64,000 nucleotides of DNA. Source: RQOF01 sp964461135 (GTDB taxonomy: Bacteria; Calditrichota; Calditrichia; RBG-13-44-9). Below are positions 1-9,838 of this stretch, one piece after another. Both the position numbers and the translations under genes were made by a program. Within the stretch, counting starts at the first letter, position 1. Each line of letters begins with the position of its first letter. Where the stretch lies: NCBI GenBank assembly GCA_964461135.1, contig CAYWTB010000016.1:1-64000 (forward strand), given 5' to 3'. The notes under the pieces were generated by a model that saw only the letters and a list, made by a program, of their open reading frames with translations, was not told where the DNA came from and did no database searches.

Positions 1-24
1 TAATCATATTTTTTTAACACAATG
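1..24. repeat. Edge of a third copy of the 5' intergenic element (partial)
   Basis: The first two dozen bases (TAATCATATTTTTTT then AACACAA) closely match the bases just outside the right end of the element at 63499-63807. If the match is real, a further copy lies immediately left of the window, upstream of the next minus-strand gene. It is short and AT-rich, so the match could be chance. Confidence 0.3.
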
Positions 25-65
25 TCATATGTGCAGAAAATAAATATTCCTCCAGACTTATGACA

Positions 66-2510
66 CTAGCGTAATAAAATCATTTTACGGATCAGCATCT
101 CTGCTCCGGCCTGCAAGCGGTAAAAATAGATTCCACTGGCCAGATTATTGGCTATAAAATTTATTTTATAGATGCCGGCATTTTGTCTTTTATTCACCAG
201 AGTGGCTACTTTCTGCCCCAGTAAATCATACACTTCCAGTTTGACAAATTCAGTTTCCGGAATATCATACTGGATGGTGGTATTGGGATTAAAGGGATTA
301 GGATAGTTCTGCAACAGATTATATCGTAAGGGAATTTCCCGTCGATTTTCCGGTATTGCGGTGGTACTGGTGGGATATTTAACCCGCAGATTATCAAAAT
401 ATAAGACGCCATTATTGGTATCTCCCACTGCTCCCACATACCACAGTTTGATTTGAATGGATTTGAGTTTTATGGGAAAATTGAAGGAGGAAGAGGGATC
501 TATAGCATTAAAACTGCTGAGGGGAATTTTATACGTTTCGTAACCGGTAGAGTTTGTAGCAAATAATCCGGTCGAGGCGGTAAACAATTCATCATTATCG
601 TCACTGATGATTACATCTGCAATATGATTCAGATTATTGGATTTGATATCAATCATGATGGTATCGGGAAGACCGTATACTGCCTGATCGGTATTCAGAT
701 AAACCCAGCTTCGTCCCAGGCTGCTACGAACAAACTGGTAATTAAGTTTCAGAGCTCTGGTACCGATCGTACGAGGCGTGTCCACTGCAGTTAGTGCAGT
801 ACCCTGGGGATCATAATTTACACCCGATATACTCCAGTTATTTACATTGTCCATTGAATCTAAAACAACAACATCTTTTCCGATTTCCACATGAACAACA
901 CTGGTATCCGACTGATCCTTAAACTTAACAACGATTTGTGCCTGTCCTTCAGCGAATCCTTTGAATTTACCCGTAGTGTCAATGGAACCCACCGCAGGAT
1001 TTAAACAGAACCATTCATAATCATTTAAAGCAATAAACGGATGCAAATTATCCACATCAGTGGGGATTACAGTGAACTGAACTGTCTGAATAGTATCTGT
1101 TAAAACCGATTTGGGCAGGATTTCAATTTCCTTGATGCCTTTAATAAAAATCCAGGCGGAATCCATCAGTCCCTGGTAGTTAACATAGACATAACCACTG
1201 TCCGGCTCGTTAGCAACTGTAAGGACTCCACTGGAATCGACCTGGCCCAGCTGAGGATCCATGATATACTGGATATCAGGCTGAATTACAGCCACCGGAT
1301 GATAGTATTCGTCCCAGCCACTGACTCTCAACTGAATGCTGTTTTTCAGAAAGACGCGCTGGTTATCCGGTTCCACCTGAATTGAGGTGATGCCACTTCC
1401 GGCCGGTGCCACGGAGACCGTGATCAGCGAATTGGCGACCGCACGCTCCGGTCCATCGGAGGGATGATTTTTGATCTGACCATATACGACCATGGTGGAT
1501 GATCCGCCCCCGTCCAGGTTCACCGCCTGATCCGCCCCCAGATAGATCATCAGATCCGCCAGTTCGCGGTAGGACATGCCGGTGTAGCTTCCGGGAACCC
1601 GGCCGTCGACGGTAGCCAGGTAGAGTATGTGGTGATCAGCTGAAAAACCTGCCGCTGTTCGGGGATGAACATCCGTATTGGTACTGCCGGTATAAGCGCC
1701 ATTATCCACAATTTTAAGATTACCTCCAACCAGCTGTGTCAATTTCACCGGACCCGGCTGCAGCTTCAGCAACAGTTTTACAGTGTCCCCCACCTGAACA
1801 TTGTTCTGCAGGAAAGTTCCGGCGGTTCCATGTCCGGATAATACCGCAATTCCCGGACTTAGACTCATGTCACCGCTGTTGCTCTTTTCTTCCACGCGGC
1901 AGCGAAGGGTATCATTTACATACCAATCACTGACGACTGTAACTTTAATTTCCGTTCCATAGATATTTGTACCGGTCGATCCTCCGTAAAATGAATTATA
2001 CAAGATCAGTTGGTCAGTGCCGCGATCCCGGTTAATGCCATTAACCGGCTGATTTTGATTACCCGTAATCAGGCTGCCACTGAAACTCACCGGATCAATG
2101 GTGGGATAATTTTCAAAATCGAAGGAAAGAACCGGCCAGTCTATGGGATTCTGCAGGATCTGGCCATTTACCACCTGAGTATTTAAAGGAATACCACCGG
2201 AGGCGTAAAAATCTCCATTTACAGCACCTACCACCTCATGATCCTGATAATTTTTACGGCCGGCCATAGAACTGGTAGTTTCATAACCGCTCAACCGCTC
2301 GTTGGCCTTAACCGTCTCCATAATGACATAGGGATTGGTCAGGTCAATCTCCAGAACATTGATATTCCACAAGCGGGAAGGGACGGTAATATGTTTATAC
2401 ACCATTCCCGGTCCAACCCGTGTGGTGGTATGCGTCTCGAACAGGCTTTGAGCCTGGACTGACATCCAGGTGAGACACAGTAAAACGATAAAGTTGTTTA
2501 GTCGTTTCAT
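66..2510 (-). CDS. Secreted phosphodiester glycosidase (NAGPA domain) with T9SS signal
   Basis: The 814-residue protein has a signal peptide at 1-20. A NAGPA/phosphodiester-glycosidase domain spans about 90-370, with VVGAVNGDFY near 94, HPRTAAG near 283 and the hallmark NLDGGGSSTMVVYG near 332. A Big_2-like Ig region follows (about 375-545), then a beta-sandwich module (about 550-710) and a C-terminal T9SS type A domain starting at NYPNPFNP and ending KMILLR. The family includes the human enzyme that removes GlcNAc from phosphodiesters; bacterial members are secreted and mostly of unknown substrate, often tied to exopolysaccharide or wall glycans. The start is supported by AAGGG ahead of the ATG. 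It appears monocistronic, with the repeated element at 2568-2836 just upstream. The domain call is firm; the substrate is unknown. Confidence 0.85.
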   Translation of the reverse strand: MKRLNNFIVLLCLTWMSVQAQSLFETHTTTRVGPGMVYKHITVPSRLWNINVLEIDLTNPYVIMETVKANERLSGYETTSSMAGRKNYQDHEVVGAVNGDFYASGGIPLNTQVVNGQILQNPIDWPVLSFDFENYPTIDPVSFSGSLITGNQNQPVNGINRDRGTDQLILYNSFYGGSTGTNIYGTEIKVTVVSDWYVNDTLRCRVEEKSNSGDMSLSPGIAVLSGHGTAGTFLQNNVQVGDTVKLLLKLQPGPVKLTQLVGGNLKIVDNGAYTGSTNTDVHPRTAAGFSADHHILYLATVDGRVPGSYTGMSYRELADLMIYLGADQAVNLDGGGSSTMVVYGQIKNHPSDGPERAVANSLITVSVAPAGSGITSIQVEPDNQRVFLKNSIQLRVSGWDEYYHPVAVIQPDIQYIMDPQLGQVDSSGVLTVANEPDSGYVYVNYQGLMDSAWIFIKGIKEIEILPKSVLTDTIQTVQFTVIPTDVDNLHPFIALNDYEWFCLNPAVGSIDTTGKFKGFAEGQAQIVVKFKDQSDTSVVHVEIGKDVVVLDSMDNVNNWSISGVNYDPQGTALTAVDTPRTIGTRALKLNYQFVRSSLGRSWVYLNTDQAVYGLPDTIMIDIKSNNLNHIADVIISDDNDELFTASTGLFATNSTGYETYKIPLSSFNAIDPSSSFNFPIKLKSIQIKLWYVGAVGDTNNGVLYFDNLRVKYPTSTTAIPENRREIPLRYNLLQNYPNPFNPNTTIQYDIPETEFVKLEVYDLLGQKVATLVNKRQNAGIYKINFIANNLASGIYFYRLQAGAEMLIRKMILLR

Positions 2511-2567
2511 GATTTTTATCCCTTCGATTTAATCTCAGGTGAATTTTTTATCATTTAGATGATTATG

Positions 2568-2860
2568 CCCTTAGCTCAGCAAAAAGAAATAATAGTCGAA
2601 AATTTTTATATTTTTACTCTATTTTAAAACGGTTCATTAAAGACCCACCGTGCGAGACGCAATATCTTGATTTCCTTCATGTTCGGACAACCCCAAACAG
2701 GGGAGGTTGGTAAACCTAATTATTACTATAATTATGTCGCTCCTCTGGAGAGCTAGTACTCCCTAGCCTGATAAAAATCAGAATTTCCCACAAACCTAAG
2801 TGAAATTAAATATTTATACGTTAAGCTCAGCTTAGGATATAGTCATTATCTTCTATACTC
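2568..2860. repeat. Roughly 270-bp intergenic element, copy A
   Basis: This fills most of the 540-bp gap 2511-3049. The left end reads CCCTTAGCTCAGC and the right end AAGCTCAGCTTAGG at 2823-2836. It is collinear with 63499-63807: both have TTAGCTCA at the left end, ATATTTTTACTC about 40 bases in, TTCATGTTC 109-110 bases in, a GTAA...TAATTATTAC-like block, and AGCTNAGCT at the right end. Similarity continues a short way past the right end. In both copies the element starts 40-60 bp upstream of the ATG of a minus-strand T9SS cargo gene, in the same orientation. The rest of the gap holds no recognisable gene; near 3016 there is a copy of the dispersed word (G)TTAATCCTGTTAA. Confidence 0.6.
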
Positions 2861-3049
2861 AGTTTTTTCTTTCCCATTAATTCAGTACGTTTTTAAAAAA
2901 ATACCGATTTGTCTAAATAAGAATTAACACGGATTTTGCTGCGACTGAAATTTCATCAATCCAGGGAAGGTTTCATGCAAAAAGTTCACCTAATTTATAG
3001 AATATCATTTTTATCCCGTTAATCCTGTTAAAATTTTTTTCTAATGATA

Positions 3050-5572
3050 TTATTTTAACAAAATCATTTTACGTGACTGGACGAATGTGCCTGCCTGGAT
3101 CTGGTATACATAGACTCCGGCTGCCAGATTGCTGGCATCAAAGCGTACCCGGTAAGTGCCGGGATCCTTCTCTTCCGAAACCAGCGTTTGAACCTGCTGT
3201 CCAAGTGCATTGAAAACTACAATTTTTACATGAACCCGCTCAGGAACTGCATAAGATATATTTGTAACCGGATTAAACGGATTGGGATAATTCTGCTCGA
3301 GCATGAACTGTGCCGGAATATTCCCATCAGAACCGGACCGGGCTATTCCGGTCATGGGGATTGCTTTAACTAATTGTAAATCATCAATATAAACCTTTCC
3401 GCTGGTAGCGGCACCTGACTGATAGGTCAGCTGGAAGCTGTCCATACGATATTGCGGCATATCCAGAATACCATTTCCCAGACCAGCCCAACTGCCCACC
3501 ATGGCGGGGTCACCAAGGTCCCACTGCACCAGGCGCCAGCCCAGCCAGTCAATTTTGACCCACTGGGACACTTCATGATTCGGCCAGGATGTCCCGTCCC
3601 CCTCATCCAGTGCAAACCGGAAGAAATTATTTCCACCATCCCCGAATATGTAGCATTGTAACGTATAGGTGGTATCAAAGGTAACATTACGCGGGGCAGA
3701 TACATCCAGGTATTCCCGCATCAACCAGGTGGAAGCATTCAAATCCCAATCATAATATAATTCCATGGAGCGGGTGCTTCCGGTGAGTTCATTGAGGTAT
3801 TGCTGATTTTCAGCCATATACACGCCCGGGGATGGATCGGTTCCGGTGGTACTGCCGCTCCAGAGCGGCTGCCGCCAGTAAGAAGAAAAGCCCGGTTCCA
3901 GGGCATCAATCTGCTGAAACTGAAAATCCGTAGGAGCACTGGTAAAACTGATTAAGCGGGTATTGGTGGTAGTATTTCCCAGCAGGTCCTTTAAACCGGG
4001 ATAAAGCCGTACTACATGCAGAGCATTTGGGATTAAATCTACTGACGGAAAATAATTAAGAACACTTCGATCATTGACCACGTAGTGTTTAAGCACTCCC
4101 TGCACCGGCTGATGGTTCTGGTATTCCTCCAGCAGGAAAATATCATTGGTAATCGAACTGTCATCCAGCTGCTCATTAAATTCAAAATTGATAATCGGTC
4201 TTCGTTCAACATTCTTCTGATACATTCTGGGATAAAAAGCCAGAACTTCCGGTGGAAATACATCTATGCCGGTAGTAAAAGTAATTTCCAGACTGTCTCC
4301 ACCGATACCATCTCCGTTTCCGTCAAAGAGATGAGAGTATTTATCATTAACGGTTCCCGGAATGGATAAGGTATAGGTTGTCAGGAACTTCAAGGAATCA
4401 CTGCGAATTACCAGGCGCGTATCATTATCCCACCAGGAATAAACAGGATTTATATCCGGTGTAACTACCAGTAATGATTCTACCGATGCCCGGCTCATGG
4501 GCCGGCTGAATTGAAGGACAATATCCGCCAAAGTGGACACGGCAGTATCACCATCCGCCGGCGTACTGGACAATAACCTGGGCGGTATACGGGAAATCAG
4601 GGGGAAGTCTTTATAAGAAAAAAAGTCATCTGAAATGGCCACCCTGGCCGTATCTGAATAGTAATCATCCATCTGGACCGTTACCACAACCGAGTCCGAA
4701 TCCATATGTTCGAAATAATAGAAGCCATTATGGAGAAGATCCGGATCATTGGTGTATTGATTAAAAAGGGATTGATAGGTATCGGTAACATACTGCTGCC
4801 CGGCTGCATTGATTACTGCCCCGTTTAAAGGTTCTCCCGACTCCATGTTAGTCACAATTCCGGTAAGAATGTCAGCAGGCGGTCGCGGGATATTATGATA
4901 ATCCAGAATCGACCAGTAAAAGGTACGCGCCTCCAGCCGAAGCCAGTCCATGTTCATGAACAGCTGATTCTGGATGGGATTGGTATGAAATCCCGCTTCA
5001 CTTAGTTCGGAGGGCATAATGCTTTCGCGGTTCACATGCAACCAGGGACCGGTAAAGACGCCGCATCCGTAAAAAGTGCAATCACCGATTGAGCCACTTA
5101 TGGTGTAGGTACGCATGCCATCCGTCAGATACTGAATCATGATGTCTGACATGGCCCGGCCTCCGTTGGGTATTTTTTCCTGCCCGTTATTATACTGTCC
5201 CCACAGTAGAAGGGTACTGTTAGCATTGGGGCTGCTAGAGGCGTCACTGTGGATGGAATGATACCAGGCCGCATTGAGTGAATTAGCCAGGGTAGTGCGT
5301 TGAGACAGCGACACCTGCTGAAAATCATCTGTGCGGGAAAGATAAACTGTATCAATATCAGTTTCCGTCAGTAATATATCTCTTAATTGCAGCGCCACGC
5401 GCACGTTACGTTTGGCCTCGGCCATGCCCCAGGGAAAAGGCGGCATATTCTCATTCTGACTGTGACCAGGATCTACGAAAATATTCCATCCCTGTAAACC
5501 GGTTACCTGCGCAAATATCCCCAGAGGAAAAAGGAGAGTTAAAAAGATTACGATTTTATTTCTGATCATCAT
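3050..5572 (-). CDS. Secreted N-acetylmuramoyl-L-alanine amidase (Amidase_3) with T9SS signal
   Basis: This zinc amidase of the AmiA/CwlV type cuts the bond between MurNAc and L-alanine of the stem peptide. The 840 residues comprise a signal peptide (1-21) and an Amidase_3 domain (about 28-225) with zinc ligands H37 (DPGH), E52 (AEAKRN) and H108 (SIHSDA), plus the catalytic Glu at about 192 in SEAGFHTNP. Then come a carboxypeptidase-regulatory-like segment (about 235-320), two Big_5 Ig-like domains (about 330-545), a beta-sandwich module (about 550-745) almost repeated in the gene at 6573, and a type A T9SS domain ending KMILLK. It is the last gene of the operon 9701-3050, 30 bp after its neighbour; AGGA precedes the ATG. 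Export by T9SS suggests it acts outside the cell, on foreign wall or shed material. Confidence 0.88.
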   Translation of the reverse strand: MMIRNKIVIFLTLLFPLGIFAQVTGLQGWNIFVDPGHSQNENMPPFPWGMAEAKRNVRVALQLRDILLTETDIDTVYLSRTDDFQQVSLSQRTTLANSLNAAWYHSIHSDASSSPNANSTLLLWGQYNNGQEKIPNGGRAMSDIMIQYLTDGMRTYTISGSIGDCTFYGCGVFTGPWLHVNRESIMPSELSEAGFHTNPIQNQLFMNMDWLRLEARTFYWSILDYHNIPRPPADILTGIVTNMESGEPLNGAVINAAGQQYVTDTYQSLFNQYTNDPDLLHNGFYYFEHMDSDSVVVTVQMDDYYSDTARVAISDDFFSYKDFPLISRIPPRLLSSTPADGDTAVSTLADIVLQFSRPMSRASVESLLVVTPDINPVYSWWDNDTRLVIRSDSLKFLTTYTLSIPGTVNDKYSHLFDGNGDGIGGDSLEITFTTGIDVFPPEVLAFYPRMYQKNVERRPIINFEFNEQLDDSSITNDIFLLEEYQNHQPVQGVLKHYVVNDRSVLNYFPSVDLIPNALHVVRLYPGLKDLLGNTTTNTRLISFTSAPTDFQFQQIDALEPGFSSYWRQPLWSGSTTGTDPSPGVYMAENQQYLNELTGSTRSMELYYDWDLNASTWLMREYLDVSAPRNVTFDTTYTLQCYIFGDGGNNFFRFALDEGDGTSWPNHEVSQWVKIDWLGWRLVQWDLGDPAMVGSWAGLGNGILDMPQYRMDSFQLTYQSGAATSGKVYIDDLQLVKAIPMTGIARSGSDGNIPAQFMLEQNYPNPFNPVTNISYAVPERVHVKIVVFNALGQQVQTLVSEEKDPGTYRVRFDASNLAAGVYVYQIQAGTFVQSRKMILLK

Positions 5573-5602
5573 TTCAGTTTCCTAATTTCTTAAATCTATC
5601 AT

Positions 5603-6541
5603 TTATTTCTCTACTTCAATATATTCAATGGTACCCTGGTCGTATGTACTGTAGGCAATCCGGTTTCCGGAAGGAGACCAGGAAGGATACATGGCAATAT
5701 TGTCAATATCCCGGGTAATGTTCTGGGTTATAGTGCCCGTCAGGTTCGAAATGTAAATATCGGAGGAGGTATATATATAGCCATTATCCTGAGCCATCAT
5801 ATAAGCCAGGTACTGGCCGTCCGGTGACCAGCGGGGATAGTTCCCTCTTCCCAGATCCACCAGGGCTCCGGATTGCGTATCCATTATGTAGCAATTTCCA
5901 CCATAAACCTCAAAGGCAATATACCGGTTATCCGGGGAGATGGTGAGATTTAAATACTGCTTCCCCGCAAAGGGTCTCATTTCGGATTGCTCATCAGATA
6001 TATTGTCCTTTATGAAAATTTTATCATTTTGTGAATAGAAGATTTTTCCGGCTTCACGACTCTCCTGAGGTTCCCCCACATCAATAAACATTTCCTGTTT
6101 CCCATTGAAGAAATAAACCTGATAATTCCCAGGGGTCCATCTGGGAATATCAGGAAGAAAGGTACGGTATTCCGTCAGGTATATTTCTGTAGTACGGGCG
6201 ACGTTAAAAATCTTGATTGCACTTTGTCTGAGATTATCCTGGTATCTTGACACCCGTGCCAGAATAGTCTGACCATCATCCGACCAGGAAAATCCAAATC
6301 CGGCGGACAACTCATCGGTAATTTGTGTTAACTGTTGGGTACCAAAATCGAAAAGCCAGATCCCCTTATAATTCCCGGAGGTAAAGGCAATTTTATTACC
6401 AACGGGTGCCCAGTTGGGGTTCATATAGGCCGTCTCATTGCCGGACGGAACCATCAGTACCTTAACCGATTTCACCTGAAATATATCCTGGGAGTAAAGT
6501 TGTACGGCAATTCCCAGAACCAAAATTAAAATTCTTTTCAT
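5603..6541 (-). CDS. Exported TolB-like WD40/PD40 beta-propeller protein
   Basis: The 312-residue protein begins with a signal peptide (MKRILILVLGIAVQLYSQ). PD40-type repeats of the form (N/Y)P(N/R/S)W(A/S)P(D/S/V)GN(K/R)IAF occur at about residues 42, 85, 205, 235 and 285, predicting a partial or complete TolB-like propeller. It has no T9SS C-terminal domain, unlike both neighbours, so it is probably periplasmic. It sits 31 bp after the GHL10 gene and 30 bp before the amidase gene, with GGAG before the ATG, so the three are one operon. A binding or scaffold role for the two hydrolases is inference. Confidence 0.75.
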   Translation of the reverse strand: MKRILILVLGIAVQLYSQDIFQVKSVKVLMVPSGNETAYMNPNWAPVGNKIAFTSGNYKGIWLFDFGTQQLTQITDELSAGFGFSWSDDGQTILARVSRYQDNLRQSAIKIFNVARTTEIYLTEYRTFLPDIPRWTPGNYQVYFFNGKQEMFIDVGEPQESREAGKIFYSQNDKIFIKDNISDEQSEMRPFAGKQYLNLTISPDNRYIAFEVYGGNCYIMDTQSGALVDLGRGNYPRWSPDGQYLAYMMAQDNGYIYTSSDIYISNLTGTITQNITRDIDNIAMYPSWSPSGNRIAYSTYDQGTIEYIEVEK

Positions 6542-6572
6542 TAAAGATCTCCAAAATACAATTAAATATTGA

Positions 6573-9500
6573 TTATTTGAGTAAAATCATCCGTTTATGT
6601 AAGACAACATCGCCGGCCCTCAATTCATAAATATAAACACCCGATGCGAGATTGGTCGCATTAAACTGAATTTTATAACTACCCGGCTGCATGACCTTGT
6701 TAACCAAAGAAACCACTTCCTGACCCAGAACATTGTAAATTTTAAGCTGGACCGGTCCGGATCTGCTGATATCGAAGGGTATGGTGGTTACCGGGTTGAA
6801 TGGATTGGGATAATTCTGTTGCAGGGCAAATTGCTGAGGTAAACCGGCATTATGATTATCGGTGATTACCGTAATCTCATATTTTTTCTTGACCACGCGC
6901 AAGTCCTTGAAATAAAGGGTACCCGACATGGCGCCGGTACTGTCGTGCGTCAGCTGAAAACTGTCTATGCGGTAAGTACTCATGTCCAAGGTACCGTTTC
7001 CGATCCAGTTGCCCACCATATCCGGATCGCTTAAATCCCATTGGATAAGTTTCCAGCCCATCCAGTCGATGGTAAACCATACCGATACTTCATGATTGGG
7101 CCAGAGGGTTCCGTTTCCTTCATCCAGGGCAAAACGAAATTTATTCAGACTTCCATCACCAAAGACATAACATTGGAGGATATAATCGGTATTGAAAAAT
7201 ACATTTCTCGGTAGTGATTCATCCAGAAATTCCCTTAATAAATAATTGGGATTTCCTATTGCCAGCAAATCAGGATCCCAGACATAAGAAAGGCGTGCGG
7301 ACTTTTTTTCAACCGGTGTATAAGCAGCGGGCAGATAAACATCGCTGACAATACCGAAGGTGCTTAATGTCGTATTCACCCCATTGGTCGAGCCGCTGTA
7401 CCCGGGATCCTGCCAGTTACCGGATCCGGAAAAATTATCAATCAGAGTTTTAAGCTCATAGGCATAGGGTTCGGTTTCAAAATCCACTACAATCGCAGAA
7501 TCCAGTGGATTACCGGATGTATCAGTAATATCGGTAAATACCGAAACCCGAAAGGGGTGTCCGGAATAGAGAGGATCTTCAGTCTGGACGCCGAGAACCG
7601 CTCGGTCATTCATGTTATAAATCATGGCCTTATGAGCCACGGGCTGTCCGGCTGTGGTCACAGCGGTGGAAGCAACTTGCAGCGAGGCGGGATCCAGCAT
7701 TTCATCAAACCCGAAAGAGATAACATTATCCACATCAAAATCATCTACATAAGCCTTGACGGAAGGATTGCTGTAAACCAGACGGGGAGGAAAAATATCC
7801 AAAGCACTGGTAAAAAACTGCAAGACATAATCTTCACTTCCCCCACCATTGGATTCTCCATCCAGCTGTTTACCATTGATGTCGGTAACTTCCTTATGGA
7901 TGGTCAGAGCATATAAGGTATCATGAAATAGATCCTCATGAGGTATAATTACAAGTTGTTTCTGATCACTGTTCCAGTACCGGCTGAATGCAGGTACGGC
8001 AGGCTCGAAGGTCAAATTTCCCTGGAATGTGGCGGTATCCATAGTTTTGGAAAAATCTATAACTATAGGAATAAATACCGGTATGGTATCTCCCGGCAGG
8101 GGATCCGTCCAGAGAACTACCGGAGCAAAGGAAGGGATGGAATCGCTCAGGTAAGTATTGGAGATAACCGATTCATTCCAGTAGCGGTCGAAACGGGTTG
8201 CATAATAGGTATAGCGGCCGTTGAAGTTCTGTAAACCGCTCATGGTATCGGTATAAGTATATACATCCTGGCCGAAATGAATATCTATAAGTTCATCAGA
8301 AGCAACATCGGGGTTATCGTCTTCTGAACGGTAAATGGCAAAACGCTGATCCTCTGCTAACGGTTCGTTGGGTGATACCTCTATGTCATATCTCAAATCA
8401 TTGATTTTAGTGACGGTTATTAGGGGTGCGGAGGGAGACTGGTTATTAAGAAATGTAGCCGCGCGGACCTTGGTGAGCCGCTGAAAAAACAAATCCTTTG
8501 CCTCTTCCCAGTAGTCGTGATTTCTCCAGCTGCCATAACTGAAAAACTGAAATCCGTCCACCCAGGGAACATCGCGGGAACGTTGGACAATCTGAGTATG
8601 ATTATCCCAAACATTTAGTTCGTCCAGTCTATAGGAACCGGGACCGACGGTAAACAGGCGGCCACTGTCTACGCCGGCCTGTATCCAGTATCCCCAGCTT
8701 TCCTGTCCGTCCGCCACCAGCATACCGTAGAACTGATCGCCGGTCGTCCAGTGATAGTGCATGGGGGTCAGTTGATCGACAAATCCCTGGTTAAACCAGA
8801 GGGCGGCATCCTGAAATACAATGCCGTATCCTTGCCAGCTGCTCCAGCGATATTTACCCAGTGCAGCAGGAGAGAGCCTTACCCAGGGTTTAACCTGCTG
8901 GATGGAATCGTGTAATGTCTTCACAAATTCAGTGACACTCCAGCGCCACCAGTCTTCCCATGTTGCAAAACCACCCGGTGCCGTGACCGGATCATAGGGA
9001 TTCTGTACATCATACAAATAGCGTTCCTGGTTTGGCACCAGAGCCAGGTTTTCCATTTTCTGCTCGGAAAAAATTCCGTCAGGGGCGAATTTATCCTCTA
9101 TACTCTCCACAGTAAGGCCGGTAAAATCGGAGCGGTCATATTCATTCCAGCGGACATAGTCCAGATGCAGACCGTCAATATCGTAATTGTGTACAATTTC
9201 CATGGCAACGTTGATGGTATAATCCCGCACGTCCTGCAATCCGGGCGAAAGGGCCCGGCTGGCCGGCATGGGAACCCCGTAGCCATCCCGGCAGACCCAT
9301 TCCGGATGAACCTGGGCGGGCGCTCCATTCACAATATCCGAGGCACTGAAACAGTTAAACCAGGCATGCAATTCCAGTCCTCTTTTGTGGGCTTCCTGCA
9401 CCGCATAGGCCAGCGGATCATAACCGGGATAGCTGTATCCTGCATAGTAACCCCAGGGTTCATAGGAAGAGTTATAATAGGCTGTTCCACTCTGCCTTAC

Positions 9501-9701
9501 CTGCCAGAGGACGGCATTCATATTGGCTTTTTTAACATTATCCAGTATCTGCCGCACCCGCGCCTTATTTTCTTCCGGAGTGCTGTATGCACTGATATGT
9601 TCCCAGGTAATAACCCAGACCGCACGGAATTCCTCATTGGCGCCGGCAAAAACCCGGCTGAGGAGAAATAACAGAAAGAGCAAAAGAATAGAGACACGCA
9701 T
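6573..9701 (-). CDS. Secreted GHL10-type glycoside hydrolase (DUF187 family) with T9SS signal
   Basis: The product is a 1042-residue secreted glycosidase-like protein. After the signal peptide comes a GHL10 TIM-barrel domain (about 20-400) with EEFRAVWVITWEH, NMNAVLWQVRQSG, HAWFNCFSAS, HPEWVC and DGLHLDYVRW, the strands and acidic residues typical of PF02638. Two Ig-like Big_5 domains follow, then a module (about 775-960) highly similar to the one in the amidase at 3050, and a type A T9SS domain ending KMILLK. The family is thought to act on glycans and is often linked to cell-wall or exopolysaccharide genes; the substrate here is unknown. The reading frame could start at a TTG at 9719, but the ATG at 9701 follows AGGA and begins a better signal peptide. 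It is the first gene of a three-gene operon. Confidence 0.85.
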   Translation of the reverse strand: MRVSILLLFLLFLLSRVFAGANEEFRAVWVITWEHISAYSTPEENKARVRQILDNVKKANMNAVLWQVRQSGTAYYNSSYEPWGYYAGYSYPGYDPLAYAVQEAHKRGLELHAWFNCFSASDIVNGAPAQVHPEWVCRDGYGVPMPASRALSPGLQDVRDYTINVAMEIVHNYDIDGLHLDYVRWNEYDRSDFTGLTVESIEDKFAPDGIFSEQKMENLALVPNQERYLYDVQNPYDPVTAPGGFATWEDWWRWSVTEFVKTLHDSIQQVKPWVRLSPAALGKYRWSSWQGYGIVFQDAALWFNQGFVDQLTPMHYHWTTGDQFYGMLVADGQESWGYWIQAGVDSGRLFTVGPGSYRLDELNVWDNHTQIVQRSRDVPWVDGFQFFSYGSWRNHDYWEEAKDLFFQRLTKVRAATFLNNQSPSAPLITVTKINDLRYDIEVSPNEPLAEDQRFAIYRSEDDNPDVASDELIDIHFGQDVYTYTDTMSGLQNFNGRYTYYATRFDRYWNESVISNTYLSDSIPSFAPVVLWTDPLPGDTIPVFIPIVIDFSKTMDTATFQGNLTFEPAVPAFSRYWNSDQKQLVIIPHEDLFHDTLYALTIHKEVTDINGKQLDGESNGGGSEDYVLQFFTSALDIFPPRLVYSNPSVKAYVDDFDVDNVISFGFDEMLDPASLQVASTAVTTAGQPVAHKAMIYNMNDRAVLGVQTEDPLYSGHPFRVSVFTDITDTSGNPLDSAIVVDFETEPYAYELKTLIDNFSGSGNWQDPGYSGSTNGVNTTLSTFGIVSDVYLPAAYTPVEKKSARLSYVWDPDLLAIGNPNYLLREFLDESLPRNVFFNTDYILQCYVFGDGSLNKFRFALDEGNGTLWPNHEVSVWFTIDWMGWKLIQWDLSDPDMVGNWIGNGTLDMSTYRIDSFQLTHDSTGAMSGTLYFKDLRVVKKKYEITVITDNHNAGLPQQFALQQNYPNPFNPVTTIPFDISRSGPVQLKIYNVLGQEVVSLVNKVMQPGSYKIQFNATNLASGVYIYELRAGDVVLHKRMILLK

Positions 9702-9838
9702 AGTAAAATTTCCTGACAATATTAATGTAAAGTTTTATATTAATAATGAAGGTATCATAGCCTTTACATATACTAAACATACAAAAACTACTTTAACATA
9801 ATAAGGGTTGAAAGAATATCAAAATGTATTTTTTTAAA

